The notes under the pieces were generated by a model. That model was not told the origin of the DNA. It saw only the letters and a list, made by a program, of their open reading frames with translations, and searched no databases. This document shows, in pieces, positions 1-9,707 of a stretch of DNA of 64,000 nucleotides. The translations under genes were made by a program, and so were the position numbers. Source of the DNA: Thalassomonas viridans (GTDB taxonomy: Bacteria > Pseudomonadota > Gammaproteobacteria > Enterobacterales > Alteromonadaceae); contig NZ_CP059733.1 of NCBI RefSeq assembly GCF_000948985.2, positions 5,580,001 to 5,644,000 on the forward strand, read 5' to 3'. How positions within the stretch are numbered: the stretch's first letter is position 1; the number at the start of each line of letters is the position of its first letter.

Positions 1-208
1 CCATGGATAAACTGCCGATTAAAATCTGGCTCTGGTAGGTATTGCTCAGGTATTCCTGAAGGTCTTGCCGGTAGTTATGGGCATAAGGCAACATAAGGCG
101 CATGGCACTGATCACAACCGCGATCAGCACAAGCAAGATCGCTATGGTTTTATACAGGCGATTCAACCAAAGATTTAATACCTTTGAAACACTCAAATTT
201 ATAAGCAC
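1..208 (-). CDS. yhdP: YhdP family AsmA-like protein, N-terminal fragment
   Basis: The gene runs leftwards off the window, so only about 69 codons are seen. They give a short cytoplasmic tail, one hydrophobic helix (AILLVLIAVVISAM) and the first periplasmic residues (RQDLQEYLSNTYQ). This fits YhdP, a very large inner-membrane-anchored AsmA-like protein that helps carry phospholipid to the outer membrane. In E. coli yhdP directly follows rng, as here, and that position is the main support. The start is uncertain because no in-frame ATG exists: GTG at 208 or 232, or TTG at 196, which has AGGG about eight bases upstream. The 91-base spacer to rng holds a 6-bp GC hairpin (AGCCGC/GCGGCT) without a T tract. 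Confidence 0.7.
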   Translation of the reverse strand, partial: MLINLSVSKVLNLWLNRLYKTIAILLVLIAVVISAMRLMLPYAHNYRQDLQEYLSNTYQSQILIGSLSM

Positions 209-299
209 CCTATTAACATTTACATTTTCCACTTAACAGCCGCAACTGCGGCTTTAGCTAAATCTGTGTAACTCTCCCTATTCTACACCATGGCAGCGG

Positions 300-1766
300 T
301 CACATCATGATGACGTCAAACTGCTCCTGATTATACATAGGCTCTGTCTGCACCTTAATCAGCTTGCCGATAAACACTTCCAGCTCTGCCAGGTTATGGT
401 ATTCGTCGTTCACCAAAAACTCGCTGACCTGGGATGACGCATAAACAATAAACTTATCGGCGTCATAGGCCCGGTTAACCCGGACGATTTCCCGCAGGAT
501 TTCAAAACAGACGGTTTCCACGGTTTTTAAATTGCCGCGGCCGGAACAGACGCTGCATTCGCTGCACAGCACATGCTCCAGGCTTTCCCGGGTACGCTTG
601 CGGGTCATTTCCACCAACCCCAGGGAAGAGAAACCGTGCACGCTGAACTTCACCTTGTCCTTGGACATCGCCTGCTCCAGGCTGTGCAATACCCTGTGCT
701 TGTGCTCTTCATTATTCATATCGATAAAGTCGATAATAATGATGCCCCCCAGGTTGCGCAGCCTTAACTGGCGGGCAATGGCCTGGGTCGCTTCGATATT
801 GGTACTGAAAATCGTTTCTTCCAGGTTGCGGTGACCGACATAAGCCCCGGTATTGATATCTATGGTGGTCATGGCTTCGGTTTGATCGATAATCAAAGAG
901 CCGCCGGATTTCAGTTCAATTTTCCTGTGCAGGGCCCGCTGGATCTCCTGCTCGGTATCAAAGAGATCAAAAATGGGCCTTTCCCCGGGATAATATTCCA
1001 GTACCGAAGTCAGCTCGGGAACAAACTCCCGGGTAAAATCCACCAGCTGATCAAAGCTCAGCTTAGAATCGATACGGATACGTTCCAGCGAGATCCCCAC
1101 CACATCCCGGATCACCCGAAAGGCCAGGGATAAATCCTGGTACAGGGGAGTTTTGACCACTTTTCTTTGTTTTCGTTCCTGTATTTTTTCCCAGACCCGG
1201 CGCAAAAACTCGGCATCATGCTGCAAATCCGGCTCATCCGCGCCTTCGGCGGCGGTCCTGACAATAAAGCCATGCTGGTCGTCACAATATTCGCTGACGA
1301 TGCCTTTTAAGCGGCTTCTTTCTTTAATATCCTCAATACGCTGAGAAATCCCCGCGTGCTGGGCTCCCGGCATCAGCACCAAATAACGGGAAGCTATGGT
1401 GAGATCTGTGGTTAACCTGGCGCCTTTAGTACCTAGCGGGTCTTTAACCACCTGCACCATCAGGTACTGGCCTTCATGCACTAAGCTGCGGATATCCGGG
1501 ACCTGATCATTGTCATTATCGTTTTTCGCGGTGATCAGCTTGGAATTGATATCCGAGGCATGTAAAAAAGCGGCCTTTTCAAGGTTGATATCGATAAACG
1601 CCGCCTGCATCCCCGGCAATACCCGGATAACCTTACCCAGATAAATATTGCCTACCAGCCCCCGCCGGGCTTCCCGCTCGACATGAACTTCCTGGAGCAC
1701 GCCGTTTTCTATCAGGGCGACCCGGGTTTCACTCGGGGTAACATTAACCAGTAACTCTGCGCTCAT
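300..1766 (-). CDS. rng: Ribonuclease G
   Basis: RNase G is an endoribonuclease that matures the 5' end of 16S rRNA and decays some mRNAs. The 488 residues match the usual 489. An S1 domain lies near residues 35-120 (GNIYLGKVIRVLPGMQAAF). The catalytic core carries the two acidic motifs TTIDINTGAYVG and IIIIDFIDM, and the zinc-link cysteines CSECSVCSGRG follow near residue 405. The open frame extends upstream to 1811, but ATG at 1766 (MSAELLVNVTPSETR) matches the family N-terminus and has AAGGG a few bases upstream. It lies eight bases after maf, and is the last gene before yhdP in the mre-maf-rng-yhdP run, the E. coli order. Confidence 0.96.
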   Translation of the reverse strand: MSAELLVNVTPSETRVALIENGVLQEVHVEREARRGLVGNIYLGKVIRVLPGMQAAFIDINLEKAAFLHASDINSKLITAKNDNDNDQVPDIRSLVHEGQYLMVQVVKDPLGTKGARLTTDLTIASRYLVLMPGAQHAGISQRIEDIKERSRLKGIVSEYCDDQHGFIVRTAAEGADEPDLQHDAEFLRRVWEKIQERKQRKVVKTPLYQDLSLAFRVIRDVVGISLERIRIDSKLSFDQLVDFTREFVPELTSVLEYYPGERPIFDLFDTEQEIQRALHRKIELKSGGSLIIDQTEAMTTIDINTGAYVGHRNLEETIFSTNIEATQAIARQLRLRNLGGIIIIDFIDMNNEEHKHRVLHSLEQAMSKDKVKFSVHGFSSLGLVEMTRKRTRESLEHVLCSECSVCSGRGNLKTVETVCFEILREIVRVNRAYDADKFIVYASSQVSEFLVNDEYHNLAELEVFIGKLIKVQTEPMYNQEQFDVIMM

Positions 1767-1774
1767 CTTCACCC

Positions 1775-2371
1775 TTATTCGTCTGTTTGTACTTGGGTAG
1801 GCATACCGCAAGCTAGCAAAATTTGTGCTGTTTCATATAACGGTAGCCCAACCACAGCAGAATAACTACCCCGGATCCCGGTCACGAATTGCCCGCCAAT
1901 CCCCTGGATACCGTAAGCTCCGGCTTTATCCTGCGGCTCTCCCGTTTGCCAGTAACGTTTGATTTCCTGCGGCGACAAACTTTTAAAACTGACCTCGGTC
2001 ACCACCAATTCACTGGTGATCTTCCCGGCATGCGCCACGGCAATACCCGTGATCACCTGATGGCTGCGCCCGGAAAGCATAGCTAACATTCTTTGACCGT
2101 CATTTATGTCTTTTGGTTTCCCCAAAATGACATCATCCACCACCACAGCAGTATCTGAACCTAGCACTAAGGTATTGTCTGCCTGAGTTTTTTCAAAAGT
2201 TTCGGCAATGGCAGCGGCCTTTTCACCGGAGAGGCGTTCGACATAATTCCCGGGAGATTCCCCGGTTAACACGCTTTCGTCGATATCCGCAGCAATACAG
2301 TCAAACTGATAGCCGAGCTGGGCAAGCAACTCGCTTCTTCTCGGGGACTTGGAGGCTAAAACCAGCTTCAT
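1775..2371 (-). CDS. maf: Maf-like nucleotide pyrophosphatase (dTTP/UTP type)
   Basis: Maf/YhdE proteins hydrolyse non-canonical and normal NTPs, mainly dTTP and UTP in this subgroup, to the monophosphate. The 198-residue product has the N-terminal loop SKSPRRSELLAQLG, the acidic motif GSDTAVVVDD and the K(P) segment GKPKDINDGQRMLAML, in family order and length. It sits between mreD and rng, exactly the E. coli yhdE position, which favours the dTTPase-type paralogue over YceF. Its stop lies eight bases before the rng start, so the two are probably cotranslated from one mRNA with mreBCD. Confidence 0.93.
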   Translation of the reverse strand: MKLVLASKSPRRSELLAQLGYQFDCIAADIDESVLTGESPGNYVERLSGEKAAAIAETFEKTQADNTLVLGSDTAVVVDDVILGKPKDINDGQRMLAMLSGRSHQVITGIAVAHAGKITSELVVTEVSFKSLSPQEIKRYWQTGEPQDKAGAYGIQGIGGQFVTGIRGSYSAVVGLPLYETAQILLACGMPTQVQTDE

Positions 2372-2379
2372 GGTTTTCC

Positions 2380-2859
2380 TTATTTGATTTTAAAGTGACG
2401 GCGTACTTTACGCAGCAGCAAGAAGGCCCAGGGCCAGAGCACAATAGTGGTAAAAACCGGATAGAGATAACTGGGCAGAAAAACAATATCGGTAAGGAAT
2501 CTTTGCAGCCAGAACACCAGCAAGTGATATAAGGCCGCCGACACCCCGACGATCAACGCCTGCTGCCAGACAGAGAAGTTACGGATTTTTTGAAAGTTCA
2601 CCGCAATAATATATACCGACAAAGCCATGGCCGCGGCATGCACCCCGAGCACGGAGCCGAGCAACACATCCAGCAAAAAACCCATCACCCAGGCGGTGAT
2701 CACATTCACCCGGTTAGGCAGGGCCAGACACCAGTACAGCAGCACCACCAGCACCCAGTCAGGCCTGAAGGCGTCCAGGCTCAGCGGCATCGGCATAATG
2801 GTGGCCATCAGGGCGATCAATAGGCTGAATAAAATAATAATGCCGTTATTGAGCAGCAT
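2380..2859 (-). CDS. mreD: Rod shape-determining protein MreD
   Basis: MreD is the small integral membrane subunit of the elongasome that links MreB/MreC to peptidoglycan synthesis. The 159-residue protein is almost entirely hydrophobic with about five membrane segments (for example IIILFSLLIALMATIMPMPLSL and the TTIVLWPWAFLLL C-terminal helix), ending in a basic tail. Its start overlaps the 3' end of mreC by 14 bases, indicating translational coupling. Confidence 0.93.
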   Translation of the reverse strand: MLLNNGIIILFSLLIALMATIMPMPLSLDAFRPDWVLVVLLYWCLALPNRVNVITAWVMGFLLDVLLGSVLGVHAAAMALSVYIIAVNFQKIRNFSVWQQALIVGVSAALYHLLVFWLQRFLTDIVFLPSYLYPVFTTIVLWPWAFLLLRKVRRHFKIK

Positions 2860-3748
2860 TGCTGTCCCTCTTTGTTTTTTTGCCTTTGTTTTTCTCCAAT
2901 TCAGATGTAGAAGAAAAAATACTGCTGGGTTTTTCCGGCCACAATAACAGCAGGTACCTTAACCTGTCTATTTGCGCCACCGGCTGGCTAAACACCTGGG
3001 CAAAAGGGCGCGATTCGTCCTGGGTTACTATGGTCACCCGGGATACCGGATAACCTTCCGGGTATTTGCCCCCCAAACCTGAAGTCACCAGCAAGTCGCC
3101 GCTGCGGATATCGGCGCTGTGGGGTACATGGTTATGGGTGAGCCTGTCTATCTGGCCGCTGCCGGAAGCGATCAAACGTATGCCGTTACGGCTGATGCGC
3201 ACCGGCACCCCGTGGGTGACATCGGTAATTAGAATCACCCGGCTGCTGGTGGTGCCGACATGCTGTATCTGTCCGACTATGCCCTGCTCGTCAAGCACGG
3301 GCTGGCCTTCGAACACCCCGTCGTTGGCGCCTTTATTGATCACTATCTGGTGGGTATAGGGATCGCTGTCCACGGAAAGGATTTCCGCCACCATCTTCCT
3401 GACTTCGGAGCGCAGCGGCGATGCCAGCAAGGAGCGCAGGCGCTCGTTTTCTTGCTTGATAATATCAAGCTGCATCAGCTCTTCATGCAAACGCAATTCA
3501 TTGATCTTCAGTTGCTGGTTTTCTTCCATCAAATGTTTGCGGGTCACCAGGTTTTCGGCGGTCCAGGTCATCATCTGCTTGGGAGCATTGGCAATATATT
3601 GCAGCGGGCTCACCAGCGACTGCAGGTAACCGCGGACACCGTCAAAACTTTTGGCCTTGTGATCGAGGAAAATCAACAGCACGGACAATAACAACACAAA
3701 AACCAATCTGTGCTGTGGCGAGGGACCGTGTTTAAATATTGGATTCAT
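2846..3748 (-). CDS. mreC: Cell shape-determining protein MreC
   Basis: MreC is a bitopic inner-membrane protein of the elongasome that regulates PBP2/RodA in the periplasm. The 300-residue product has a basic N-terminus, one membrane helix (LVFVLLLSVLLIFLD, about residues 15-30), a coiled coil (about 75-110, LMEENQQLKINELRLHEEL) and the MreC beta domain (INKGANDGVFEGQPVLDEQG, VTSGLGGKYPEGYPV). The C-terminal tail is low-complexity and Lys-rich. It lies 42 bases after mreB. Confidence 0.96.
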   Translation of the reverse strand: MNPIFKHGPSPQHRLVFVLLLSVLLIFLDHKAKSFDGVRGYLQSLVSPLQYIANAPKQMMTWTAENLVTRKHLMEENQQLKINELRLHEELMQLDIIKQENERLRSLLASPLRSEVRKMVAEILSVDSDPYTHQIVINKGANDGVFEGQPVLDEQGIVGQIQHVGTTSSRVILITDVTHGVPVRISRNGIRLIASGSGQIDRLTHNHVPHSADIRSGDLLVTSGLGGKYPEGYPVSRVTIVTQDESRPFAQVFSQPVAQIDRLRYLLLLWPEKPSSIFSSTSELEKNKGKKTKRDSNAAQ

Positions 3749-3790
3749 CTGGGCAGGTTGCGCTTAGCCGGCGGCTAAGCGCGCTCGTAG

Positions 3791-5176
<1,386 letters not shown>

Positions 5177-5668
5177 TTATGGAGTTCTTGCTTCCACCTG
5201 AACCGTACGCCTGCTTAAAACAATATTTTTACTGCCGGCCTCCATATTGCCTGTACCACAGTTTCCGGTGCTTGCCAGGGTAAAGTAGCGAACAGCATTT
5301 CCTTTGCGGTTGAGGTTGCCGGCATCCTCAAATAACAGGGAGCAGGTAACGGTTGCAGTGCAATGATTTAATCCCGAAATACCATCAAAATGATAAGTAT
5401 CATCCGCCGGACAGGTATCTTGGGCCGCTGAATGGGGAAACAATAACAGTAAATGCGCCTGCATACCGGAATTGGCTGCAGCCAGCGCCCTGGTGCCCAG
5501 GACTTCCTGAACTATGGTTTCACTGCTGCTGGACAAGGTACGCATCAGAGCCGAGCCCAAAAGCAATAATACGGTTAACACAAAAAGCGCCAGCATCAGG
5601 GCACTGCCCCGCTGAGCGGAGAAGCGGGGAAAGTGTATCGCTTTTACATTTGATCCTGTCATTAACAT
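5177..5668 (-). CDS. mshP: MSHA biogenesis protein MshP
   Basis: MshP is a minor-pilin-like component of the MSHA pilus. The 163-residue product starts with a short polar leader, then QRGSALMLALFVLTVLLLLGSALM, a pilin-type helix in which a basic-Gly pair precedes the hydrophobic run, in the style of PilX-type minor pilins. Cysteines lie at several places in the globular part (TCPAD, HCTATVTC, NCGTG). It is the last msh gene before mreB. It is separated from mshO by a PEP-CTERM gene and a terminator, so it may need its own promoter. No clear ribosome site precedes either ATG (5668 or 5662). Confidence 0.75.
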   Translation of the reverse strand: MLMTGSNVKAIHFPRFSAQRGSALMLALFVLTVLLLLGSALMRTLSSSSETIVQEVLGTRALAAANSGMQAHLLLLFPHSAAQDTCPADDTYHFDGISGLNHCTATVTCSLLFEDAGNLNRKGNAVRYFTLASTGNCGTGNMEAGSKNIVLSRRTVQVEARTP

Positions 5669-5759
5669 TAATTAAAGGGTTAAAAATAGCTATTAGTTTT
5701 AGTATAAGGCAAAGTAAGGACCTCATATACAGGCCACTCTGTTAAAGCCATTTAAACAG

Positions 5760-5781
5760 AAAACCCGCAGAAGCGGGTTTT
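5760..5781 (-). terminator. Rho-independent terminator after PEP-CTERM gene
   Basis: A perfect 9-bp stem AAAACCCGC / GCGGGTTTT with a 4-base loop. Read on the minus strand it is followed by TTTTCTGTTT. It lies just after the stop of the PEP-CTERM gene and upstream of mshP, so it should end transcripts coming from mshO and the inserted gene. Confidence 0.75.
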
Positions 5782-5798
5782 AAGGGATAACATTCTAT

Positions 5799-6353
5799 TT
5801 ATTGTGCCCGCAACCTGAACGCCAGCATGCACATCATCAAAGAAGACAATAATAAGGCCGGGGGCTCAGGCACCACAGTTTCATGGTCACGGACATAGAA
5901 AGTTTCATAACCGATCTCTCCCCAGCTACTGGCAACATAGCCTGACAGAAAATTACGGTAGTCCACAGTTGTATAACCCGTATTCCAGTAGGCAGTCGCC
6001 TGGATCAAACTGCCGTTGCTGGCGACAAAAGCCATCAGACCGATATCATTTAGTAGCACATCTAATTCGCTCGCGGTGGCATAACGCCAGTCGTCATGAA
6101 ACTCGGGCGCCATCAGCTGATTGCTGCAGACATCATCGGCATTGTCATAAACCTGGGTCAGGTAGTTTTCAGGATCCGCCGGGCCGTCACAACCCTGAAA
6201 TTGCACATTGTCGGGAGAAGCCCAGGCCCAGTCCATGCCCTGATAAGAAATATAAGCATCTTCGGATAAGTCCGATGTGATCAGGCTGGCCCGGACAGGG
6301 GTCACAGTAAAGAGCGATATCAGCAGCAAAAAATTTATTATTAATTTCATCAT
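5799..6353 (-). CDS. PEP-CTERM sorting-domain protein, unknown function
   Basis: A 184-residue secreted protein. It has a cleavable signal peptide (LIINFLLLISLFTVTPVRAS), a globular region of about 130 residues rich in Trp, Tyr and Asp, and a C-terminal VPEP motif followed by a hydrophobic helix and Arg residues (FRLRAQ). That tripartite tail is the PEP-CTERM signal recognised by exosortase, a glycan-linked sorting system known from biofilm-forming proteobacteria. No exosortase is in the window. Two Cys occur in the body (QGCDGPAD, DVCSNQ). The gene sits between mshO and mshP, has 121 bases upstream, and is followed by a strong terminator, so it looks like an insertion into the MSHA operon. 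The body itself is not recognised. Confidence 0.75.
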   Translation of the reverse strand: MMKLIINFLLLISLFTVTPVRASLITSDLSEDAYISYQGMDWAWASPDNVQFQGCDGPADPENYLTQVYDNADDVCSNQLMAPEFHDDWRYATASELDVLLNDIGLMAFVASNGSLIQATAYWNTGYTTVDYRNFLSGYVASSWGEIGYETFYVRDHETVVPEPPALLLSSLMMCMLAFRLRAQ

Positions 6354-6474
6354 TATTACATCCGTCTAATGAAGTAAAACTGAAAATTACCGCCACTCCG
6401 CCCAAACAAACCAACGGGCATTACAGCCACAGTCAGTGACATTTCCAACAAGCTAAACGGTTAATTTTCCAGCA

Positions 6475-7335
6475 TTATCGCACATTTTTTAGATGAATGG
6501 CATGATCAAAGACAATTTGTTCATCGTCGCGCTCAAAAGTGAGCTTTACATTGACCAGGGCATTTCGTTGCAGGGTCGGCACCTCAAGGGAAAAGGGCAA
6601 ATCGGCGGCATCGATATCCACGATATTTTCCGCCATAAGCACCGCAGGAGTCGGCGGTACCAACTCCTGGTTCTGGCTGACGCCGTGCCCTTCATAACGG
6701 AACAAGCGATTATTATCGACGCAGTAGGCAACGGGATCATCAAAAATATAAGCCCTTTGTGTCGGCGATGAGCGGGTGAAGGTAAACCCCGGAGGGTCTC
6801 CTTTTAACGGTAAATTCCATAAGCTGTCGTCAGGGGGGGCCGGTGTAAAAAAGGAGTTAATGCCCACAGTTTGTCCCGATGTCGGTAAGGGGACATTATT
6901 AACATCGATATAAATCTCTGAGCTGTCGAGAGGGTAAACGGTAATGGCATAAAAACAAAGCGGACAGTTAAAAAATTGCCCGTTTTCACCTCTAAAGGGC
7001 ACTACCTGCATAGACAAACCGGAAGAGCCGAGCATGGGAATAGTGGTATAACTGGTACTGGCTTTGACCGGCATAAACTCCAGACACTGCTGGTTGGTAT
7101 CGCTGTCGGTTTTAATGCGGATACTGTTAGGCACGGCATTGCTGACTTCCCGGTTTAAGCGCTCGACGGCAAAGCGGGCGCTGGCCAGCAGCTCGTCCCG
7201 CTCACTGACATTAACAAAAGTTTGTGTCGACAAGCCGACAAAACCGCCGATCCCCGCCGCCATAATCCCCAACAAGATGATAACGATCACTAACTCGATC
7301 AGGGTAAAGCCTTTGTTAGCCGCAGCAAAAGACAT
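6475..7335 (-). CDS. mshO: MSHA biogenesis protein MshO (minor pilin)
   Basis: MshO is a minor pilin of the MSHA type IV pilus. The 286-residue protein has the prepilin cleavage motif NKGFTLIELVIVIILLGIMAAG, so it should be cut after Gly by the prepilin peptidase and N-methylated. The globular part carries paired Cys (FNCPLCFYA). ATG at 7335 overlaps the mshD stop by one base (TGATG), which supports this start over the in-frame TTG at 7338. It is the last gene of the uninterrupted msh run. Confidence 0.85.
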   Translation of the reverse strand: MSFAAANKGFTLIELVIVIILLGIMAAGIGGFVGLSTQTFVNVSERDELLASARFAVERLNREVSNAVPNSIRIKTDSDTNQQCLEFMPVKASTSYTTIPMLGSSGLSMQVVPFRGENGQFFNCPLCFYAITVYPLDSSEIYIDVNNVPLPTSGQTVGINSFFTPAPPDDSLWNLPLKGDPPGFTFTRSSPTQRAYIFDDPVAYCVDNNRLFRYEGHGVSQNQELVPPTPAVLMAENIVDIDAADLPFSLEVPTLQRNALVNVKLTFERDDEQIVFDHAIHLKNVR

Positions 7336-7901
7336 CAAAAGTTCGCCTTATAACCGGTAAATGTCACGGCAGTGCCCAAGGGGGTGGTCACCGTGATCAT
7401 AATACGTTTCGCCAACCTGTCATTGCCCAAGCCAAGTTCATTGCCCTGATAAGAAACCGACACCGCCAGGGTGAAAGTATCATAGCTGCTATCTAAACTA
7501 TCTCCGCTGGCATTTACCTTGGTGTTATAACCGTGATAATCATCGACATCGTTAAACAGGCTGCGGTCATTTTCTCCGGCCTCAGTACCAAAATTCACTT
7601 CATCGGTACAGGTCACCAAAGTCACACTGGCATCATCACAACGCACCACACCGCCTACCATATCGGAGTTTTGATCAAAGGCCCGTCCGGTGATTTCAGC
7701 CAATAGACTCTGAGCCAGTTCGGCCGCTTTCACCTGATGAATTTGATCGGCGCTTTGTTGCTCGGTGGGAATAATAACCCGCATGATCACGGAAAAAGAA
7801 ATTGCCAGTACTACTATCCCGATAATCACTTCTATCAGGGTGAAACCAGCACTCTTCCTTGCATTACAGGACTTGTCTCCGGAAAAAAAACTAACCGGCA
7901 C
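7335..7901 (-). CDS. mshD: MSHA pilin protein MshD (minor pilin)
   Basis: The protein of about 188 residues begins NARKSAGFTLIEVIIGIVVL after a short leader, the class IVa prepilin signal, and has a mostly beta globular domain. The open frame extends to a TTG at 7922, but GTG at 7901 has AGGGGT at the right distance and gives an 11-base overlap with mshC. It follows mshC and precedes mshO as in Vibrio and Shewanella. Minor pilins of this type are thought to prime pilus assembly. Confidence 0.85.
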   Translation of the reverse strand: MPVSFFSGDKSCNARKSAGFTLIEVIIGIVVLAISFSVIMRVIIPTEQQSADQIHQVKAAELAQSLLAEITGRAFDQNSDMVGGVVRCDDASVTLVTCTDEVNFGTEAGENDRSLFNDVDDYHGYNTKVNASGDSLDSSYDTFTLAVSVSYQGNELGLGNDRLAKRIMITVTTPLGTAVTFTGYKANF

Positions 7902-8376
7902 GGATATACCCCTGCTCGGCAATAAGCACAGTTAACGCTTCATATTCGCCTGTGATGTTTAAGGTACAGCCGCCGCTGCAATCGTCCTGGGGAACCCCCA
8001 TACCGTTAAAGCTGATAATGCTGGGGTTGGCGTTGCCGTTGATATCAAAGGTAATATTGTGCTTGCTCTCTACCACGGCCCCGGTCAGGTCAGGCTGCCA
8101 GTCGGCAGGAAAGTTGGTTTCATCGCAGTCGGTGCGGTCAGGAACGCCAAAGCGGCTGTTTTCAACAACAATTTGGTGACATAGAGTAGTATTGGTTTGC
8201 TGCATTGCCCTTTGCTGGGTCAGGCGCAAAGCGGAGATCAGCTGGCTGCGGTAGGCATAAATCTCATAATCCCGGGTGCCGGAGAATCTGGGCAAAACCG
8301 ATACCGCCAATATCCCCAACAGGATAATGACGGTTACCGACTCGATTAACGTAAAGCCTGAGCTACGGCCATGCAT
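7891..8376 (-). CDS. mshC: MSHA pilin protein MshC (minor pilin)
   Basis: The 161-residue prepilin-like protein has SSGFTLIESVTVIILLGILAV at the N-terminus, with Gly-Phe cleavage site and the Glu at +5 typical of pilins. The domain ends with a Cys-rich turn (DDCSGGCTLNITGEYE). It lies 28 bases after mshA and overlaps mshD. Confidence 0.87.
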   Translation of the reverse strand: MHGRSSGFTLIESVTVIILLGILAVSVLPRFSGTRDYEIYAYRSQLISALRLTQQRAMQQTNTTLCHQIVVENSRFGVPDRTDCDETNFPADWQPDLTGAVVESKHNITFDINGNANPSIISFNGMGVPQDDCSGGCTLNITGEYEALTVLIAEQGYIRAG

Positions 8377-8404
8377 AGTGGAAAACGAAGAAATGACTTA
8401 CCGC

Positions 8405-8902
8405 TTAGCTACACCCGGTAATATCAATATCTATTGTAGGTTTAACATTTGGGTCAACACTTTCAGTATACTGTACCCGGCAATTGCCCGGTGCGGCTTC
8501 GGTAGGGGCAGTATCCCCGGTGATATAGATAAAGAAAGAAGTACCATTAACAGCACTAGAAAACTGTTCATTGGCACCAAATTCAATGTCCAACAAGTCA
8601 TTAAAGTTATCCAAAGTAGCATTTTGCCAGCCACTGCCAATTTCTATAGTGGCACCGGCAACTGTAACCGTTGGATTGGTCGCTTTCAGTGCAGTATGGT
8701 TGCCGGCAATCAAAGACTTGGCATGTACCCCTGTAGTGGCCGTTTCCACCGCTGCTTTCGCCCCCTGAAGGGTAGCAGCATTGGCATCGCCGGTTAGGTC
8801 AACGAATTTAGGCGCAGCGGTTACAGCCAGAATCCCTAAAATAACAATAACCACCACTAACTCTATCAGGGTAAAACCCGCTTGCTTTTGTAAACGTCTC
8901 AT
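8405..8902 (-). CDS. mshA: Major MSHA pilin MshA
   Basis: Main structural subunit of the mannose-sensitive haemagglutinin pilus. The 165-residue precursor has a short leader MRRLQKQAG and then FTLIELVVVIVILGILAVTAAPKF, the class IVa signal. Near the C-terminus a Cys pair (GNCRVQYTES, DITGCS) should form the pilin disulphide loop. It follows mshB by 27 bases; both are near-identical in the first 50 residues and probably arose by duplication. The order F-B-A-C-D identifies this one, rather than the upstream paralogue, as MshA. Confidence 0.88.
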   Translation of the reverse strand: MRRLQKQAGFTLIELVVVIVILGILAVTAAPKFVDLTGDANAATLQGAKAAVETATTGVHAKSLIAGNHTALKATNPTVTVAGATIEIGSGWQNATLDNFNDLLDIEFGANEQFSSAVNGTSFFIYITGDTAPTEAAPGNCRVQYTESVDPNVKPTIDIDITGCS

Positions 8903-8929
8903 TTTTATGTCCTTAGAAGTACTCAGAAA

Positions 8930-9535
8930 TTAATTAGTATTGATATAAACAATCACAGAACTGTTTGCCGGTTGATAAGTAAAACTATTGCCTACGCTAG
9001 TAGCATTACCAGGGTCACTGGCATTACCGTCGCCGTCATGCGCCAGGGTTTGCTCTAAATAATAATGGCAAAGACTATTCGCCCCGGTACCGGATTTACT
9101 GACAAAATAATCGATAGTATCGTCACTGTTTAAAGTCGCTAAAGTGTCGGTAACCTTAGGCGGCTGCTGTAAAATATTCTCCCAGATATCGACACAATCA
9201 CTGGCAGTAAGCCCCGCCAAGGTATTGCCGTTATCCGATAAACCGGTAACATAACCGGGCCTGATACCGGTACCCTCAAAAGTTAAAAACATTTCCGTGC
9301 CGTCATAAACCACACTGTTTTGATTTGAAGCATTACTGGGACGCCCTTCCGCCTCCCACTGTGCGCGGATCAGGGAAACTCCTGTAGCAAAGCCTCCTGC
9401 CATGCCCTCAATATTGGCCTGCTGAGCCTGGCTGGTCAGATCAAGAAACTTAGGGATTGCCGTCACTGCCAATAACCCTAAAATCACTACGACGATTACC
9501 AGTTCAATAAGGGTAAAACCCGATTGCTTTTTCAT
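8930..9535 (-). CDS. mshB: MSHA pilin protein MshB
   Basis: The 201-residue prepilin has MKKQSGFTLIELVIVVVILG and then LLAVTAIPKFLDLTSQAQ, closely resembling MshA over the N-terminal helix. The C-terminal Cys spacing differs from MshA (SDCVDIW, SLCHYY). It precedes mshA, as in other MSHA clusters. Upstream is a 172-base gap, the longest between mshI and mshO, so transcription of the pilin genes may restart here. Confidence 0.86.
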   Translation of the reverse strand: MKKQSGFTLIELVIVVVILGLLAVTAIPKFLDLTSQAQQANIEGMAGGFATGVSLIRAQWEAEGRPSNASNQNSVVYDGTEMFLTFEGTGIRPGYVTGLSDNGNTLAGLTASDCVDIWENILQQPPKVTDTLATLNSDDTIDYFVSKSGTGANSLCHYYLEQTLAHDGDGNASDPGNATSVGNSFTYQPANSSVIVYINTN

Positions 9536-9608
9536 ATCGACCTCTTGCTTGTCGTCCTGTGTGTCGTCTTTTTATGCCCTGTCATTTGATTCTAACAACG
9601 AAATACTA

Positions 9609-9627
9609 ACTAAGTCACTTACTTAGT
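9609..9627 (-). promoter_or_regulatory. Inverted repeat in the mshF-mshB gap
   Basis: A perfect 7-bp inverted repeat, ACTAAGT and ACTTAGT with a 5-base spacer, in the 172-base gap upstream of mshB (about 75 bases before its ATG). It could be an operator or a short RNA hairpin in a pilin-specific leader. No T tract follows on the minus strand, so it is not a standard terminator. Function is inference. Confidence 0.35.
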
Positions 9628-9707
9628 GTCGCCCATTGTGTTTATTTTGCTATATTTTTGCCTGTTTTCCGGCGATTTTTCGTCTGATGATTATCCCTGA
9701 GCGCCTT

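Noticed and set aside
5520..5745. Overlapping frames on both strands upstream of mshP
   Set aside because: They include the mshP leader and a terminator; translation looks random.
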